In this document: piece after piece, positions 61,450-64,000 of the stretch
Layout of the letters: every line of letters starts with the position of its first letter
Numbering within the stretch: position 1 is the stretch's first letter
Assembly (NCBI GenBank): GCA_028291545.1
Contig: JAQGHR010000072.1
Span: 221,703-285,702 of the forward strand
Direction: 5' to 3'
Length of the DNA: 64,000 bases
Source: Planctomycetota bacterium
Lineage (GTDB): Bacteria > Planctomycetota > Planctomycetia > Isosphaerales > Isosphaeraceae
Made by a program: the position numbers and the translations under genes
The notes under the pieces: model-generated
Seen by the model: the letters and a program-made list of their open reading frames with translations, nothing else
Told to the model about the DNA's origin: nothing
The model's database searches: none

Positions 61450-62355
61450 ATGCTCGTTTATCGCATCGCCACCGGCGCCACGCTGATCGCCGCGCTGGTC
61501 GCCGTATTGATCCTCGACGAACGGTTCGCTCCGTGGTATCCGTTCTGGTTCCTGACCTCGAGCGTGGTCATGTTGGCCTCGGCGATGGAGGTCGTGGGAC
61601 TGCTTTCGGCAACGGGGGTCAAGCCCTCGGGCAATACGGTCTTCGGCGGGTTGCTCGCGATCATCATCGCGAACTGGGCTCCGCATATCGCCTTGTACTT
61701 CGGTTCCGGCTCGAGCCATCTCCTGCCGTACGATGCGGCCGCCGCGGCGACGGTGCTGGCCTGGCCGCTATGGGCGTTCGTCGCGGTCCTGATGCTCAGC
61801 TTTCTCGGCCAAGGTGCCCAGTTTCAGGTGCCTGGAGCCGCGATGTCGACGGTTGCGGCCACGGTCCTGGCCACGGCCTACGTCGGCCTCCTGGGCAGTT
61901 TCATCATTCAGTTTCGCTGGCTGGAAGGACCGCATGACGGCCTCATCCCGCTGGCGTTGTTGATCGCCACCGCCAAGGGTGCCGACACAGGGGCCTACAC
62001 GGTTGGGCGACTGGCGGGTCGTCGCAAGCTCATCCCGCGATTGAGCCCCAACAAGACGGTGGAAGGGGCGATCGGCGGCCTGGCCTTCGCCGTCGTTGCC
62101 ACCCTGATCGTCGTCGCCTCGGCTCGATCGGCCGGGATAACGACGTTTTCATGGCTCACCGCGGTGGGTTTCGGCTTGATCGTGGGCCTTGCTGCCCAGC
62201 TCGGAGACCTCATGGAATCCATGATCAAGCGAGATTGCGCCCGCAAGGACGCGTCGGCCACGCTCCCCGGTTTCGGGGGCGTGCTCGACGTGATGGACTC
62301 GCTCCTGTTCGCCGGACCCGTGGCGTATGGCTACTGGCTCGCCTTCGGGCCGTGA
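61450..62355 (+). CDS. cdsA: Phosphatidate cytidylyltransferase
   Basis: A 301-residue inner-membrane enzyme making CDP-diacylglycerol from phosphatidate and CTP. About eight membrane helices are seen (IATGATLIAALVAVLILD, VFGGLLAIIIANWAPHIA, AATVLAWPLWAFVAVLML and others). The catalytic region has AKGADTGAYTVGRLAGRRKL, LSPNKTVEGAIGG and KRDCARKDASATLPGFGG followed by VLDVMDSLLF. The signature HGGxxDRxD reads FGGVLDVMD here, keeping both aspartates but not the His or Arg. The ATG at 61450 starts right before the first helix. It follows uppS and is convergent with purA across four bases. Confidence 0.94.
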   Translation: MLVYRIATGATLIAALVAVLILDERFAPWYPFWFLTSSVVMLASAMEVVGLLSATGVKPSGNTVFGGLLAIIIANWAPHIALYFGSGSSHLLPYDAAAAATVLAWPLWAFVAVLMLSFLGQGAQFQVPGAAMSTVAATVLATAYVGLLGSFIIQFRWLEGPHDGLIPLALLIATAKGADTGAYTVGRLAGRRKLIPRLSPNKTVEGAIGGLAFAVVATLIVVASARSAGITTFSWLTAVGFGLIVGLAAQLGDLMESMIKRDCARKDASATLPGFGGVLDVMDSLLFAGPVAYGYWLAFGP

Positions 62356-62359
62356 TCGG

Positions 62360-63649
62360 TCAGTCCACCATCAACGTTGCTGTTCGATCCGGCCCGACCG
62401 AGACGATCTTCACCGGCACTCCGACTTGCTTCGACAGGAACCGCACGTAATTGCGTGCCGCCTCCGGCAGTTCAGACCACGACCGGCAGCTCGTCACATC
62501 CTCGTTCCAGCCGGGCAGCGTCTCATAGACCGGGCGACAGCGCTCGAGGTCGGCGAGATGACCGGGAAAATCCTCGATACGGTTCCCCTGCTCGTCCTCA
62601 TAGGCGACGGCCACCTGAAGCGATTCGAGGCCGCTCAGGACATCGAGCAACATGACCGCGATCTCGGTCGCCCCGCTGATCCTCGCCGAATAACGAACGG
62701 CCACGGAGTCGAACCAACCGCAACGTCTCGGCCGGCCCGTGACCGTGCCATACTCGCGGCCGACCCGACGAATCCGCTCGCCAATGGCGTTATCTTGCTC
62801 GGTGGGAAACGGTCCGCCGCCGACACGGGTGGTATAGGCCTTGATGATCCCGATCCAGCGATCGATGTGACGTGTCGGCACGCCCGATCCCGCGGCAATT
62901 CCGGCGGCGCTGCTGTTGGAGCTGGTGACATACGGGAAGCTGCCGTGGTCGATATCGAGGAGCGATCCCTGAGCGCCCTCGAATAACAACCGCTTTCCTT
63001 CGCCGATGGCCCCGTGAAGCCAGGCCGTGGTGTCGCGGACGAACGGCCGGAGCCGATCGGCGAAGCCGAGATACTCGTCGGCCACGGTCTTTGCATCGAA
63101 CGGGGTGAAGTCGTCCAGCATCGCGGCGAGGAGACGATTCTTGTAGGCGACGATCCGATCGAGGTGCGCGCGGAACTGCTCGGGATGGAACAGATCGCCG
63201 ACGCGCACGCCATGCACGCGGCCGACCTTGTCGCGATAGCATGGGCCGATGCCGCGGCGGGTCGTTCCCAGATGATCGGCGACCGACGACGATTCTTCCG
63301 TCAGCCGTTCCTCCGCGAGATGGTGCGGCAGGATGACGTGTGCCCGATCGCTGATGAAGAACCGGCCCTTGAAATCGACGCCCTGCCCCGCCAGGGTCTC
63401 CATCTCCTTGAGCAAGGCCGGTGGATGGACCACAACACCGTTGCCGATCACGCACGAGATACCCGGGCGCAAGATCCCCGTCGGAATTAGCGAAAGCTTG
63501 TAGGTGGTGCCGTCCGCCACGACCGTGTGCCCGGCATTGGCGCCGCCCTGATATCTCACGACCACGTCGTGCCGGTCGCACAACAGATCGACAATTTTCC
63601 CCTTGGCTTCATCCCCCCACTGGAGGCCCACGACACAGGTCGATGGCAC
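62360..63649 (-). CDS. purA: Adenylosuccinate synthase
   Basis: A 429-residue GTP-dependent enzyme that joins IMP and aspartate on the way to AMP. The N-terminus holds LQWGDEAKGKIVDLL, where the P-loop-like GDEGKGK has Ala for one Gly, and YQGGANAGHTVV. Further blocks are GTTRRGIGPCYRDKVGR, LFEGAQGSLLDIDHGSFPYV, VGGGPFPTEQ and GRPRRCGWFDSVAVRYS. No ATG precedes these at a sensible distance, so I take the GTG giving VPSTCVVG; the in-frame extension to 63937 lacks family features. Length then matches the usual 430. It is cytoplasmic and stands alone. Confidence 0.95.
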   Translation of the reverse strand: MPSTCVVGLQWGDEAKGKIVDLLCDRHDVVVRYQGGANAGHTVVADGTTYKLSLIPTGILRPGISCVIGNGVVVHPPALLKEMETLAGQGVDFKGRFFISDRAHVILPHHLAEERLTEESSSVADHLGTTRRGIGPCYRDKVGRVHGVRVGDLFHPEQFRAHLDRIVAYKNRLLAAMLDDFTPFDAKTVADEYLGFADRLRPFVRDTTAWLHGAIGEGKRLLFEGAQGSLLDIDHGSFPYVTSSNSSAAGIAAGSGVPTRHIDRWIGIIKAYTTRVGGGPFPTEQDNAIGERIRRVGREYGTVTGRPRRCGWFDSVAVRYSARISGATEIAVMLLDVLSGLESLQVAVAYEDEQGNRIEDFPGHLADLERCRPVYETLPGWNEDVTSCRSWSELPEAARNYVRFLSKQVGVPVKIVSVGPDRTATLMVD

Positions 63650-64000
63650 GGCTCGCTCGCTTTCCGGTCTCTTCTTGTGATCCTTCGCGAAGCAAACAGA
63701 CAAGGTACTGACGGCGATTCGCCGAGTCAATCGAAGCTCCGCAAGCGAGCAGGACGGCAAAGCTCGAATCGCGGAAACCGAAAACCCGTTTCCGTGGGAG
63801 TTGTCGGGAGCCATCTCGCCGCATTTCCGACCGGCAAAGACGGGTCGAGCAATTCTCGCACCACAAACAAGATCGCCTTGTGGCCTGTCAACGTCGCACT
63901 GACGGGAACGCCAGCCATTCGGGGATCGACCAGACATGGTCCGCCAGCCCGGCTGCCATCGCCGGGCTTCTCTGCTGCCAACGCCCCCCTTCGCCCTTGA
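63650..64000. other. Region upstream of purA, no certain gene
   Basis: About 350 bases to the window edge. Frames on the leftward strand (for example 63727-63981) have no family and weak starts. It should hold the purA promoter, but I cannot point to its boxes. A gene continuing past the edge cannot be excluded. Confidence 0.4.

Noticed and set aside
63727..63981. An 84-residue leftward frame upstream of purA
   Set aside because: Weak start, no family, and overlapping frames are equally plausible; not enough support to call a gene.

Overview
This is a 64 kb piece of a high-GC bacterial chromosome, almost certainly from a planctomycete and most likely the Isosphaeraceae (Singulisphaera, Paludisphaera, Aquisphaera or Tautonia relatives). 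This is an inference from gene families, not from rRNA. The families seen are a DUF1559 protein with a prepilin-like N-terminus, two giant PVC-type CxxCH heme proteins, a DUF1501 protein, two PEP-CTERM proteins, CRTAC1-type and FG-GAP/SBBP repeat proteins, and a long LEPR-like export signal. No rRNA, tRNA, CRISPR array, insertion sequence, prophage or integrase was found.

Layout. 0.1-5 kb: a small gene with a clear terminator, then a leftward set (membrane protein, secreted M28 peptidase, MDR reductase) divergent from a two-domain sulfurtransferase. 5-10 kb: a gap with a perfect 29-bp inverted repeat, then a rightward molybdenum hydroxylase operon (Tat-tagged FeS subunit, Mo subunit, FAD subunit, an 81-residue four-cysteine protein), a large terminator hairpin, and a 35-residue lysine-rich microgene. 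10-15 kb: a leftward helicase / phosphoesterase / HEAT-like trio, then thyX. 15-19.6 kb: a large leftward SBBP/FG-GAP surface protein with near-identical DNA repeats, 1.1 kb without genes, and a PEP-CTERM protein. 19.6-23 kb: an AlkA-type glycosylase, a DUF433 fusion protein, and an Mrp ATPase lacking its usual CxxC.

23-28.5 kb is an aspartate-family amino-acid operon: homoserine dehydrogenase, a phosphoglycerate-mutase-like enzyme of the proposed homoserine kinase class, and a four-ACT aspartokinase, convergent with pdxJ. 28.5-33 kb: a DUF1559 pseudopilin-like protein divergent from a histidine kinase / sigma-54 activator pair. 33-42.8 kb: a CRTAC1-type protein, a beta-propeller phosphoesterase, two tandem paralogues ending in self-processing Hint domains, and an HtrA-like protease. 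43-48 kb: a PEP-CTERM protein with a twin motif and the first PVC heme protein. 48-54 kb: a glycosyltransferase and a metal-efflux cluster (small Cys/His secreted protein, RND adaptor, CzcA/CusA pump) with no outer-membrane factor. 54-60 kb: the second PVC heme protein, a HELAH metallopeptidase, a small protein and a DUF1501 protein. 60-64 kb: uppS and cdsA (lipid precursors for envelope synthesis) convergent with purA.

The most unusual content is the pair of Hint-domain proteins at 37.4-41.6 kb. Each has a 132-residue Hint module near its C-terminus, followed only by a 24- or 16-residue tail, with no toxin domain and no adjacent immunity gene. Other leads are the perfect inverted repeat at 5.3 kb, two previously unlabelled small proteins behind the molybdenum hydroxylase, and the Mrp protein without its cluster motif.
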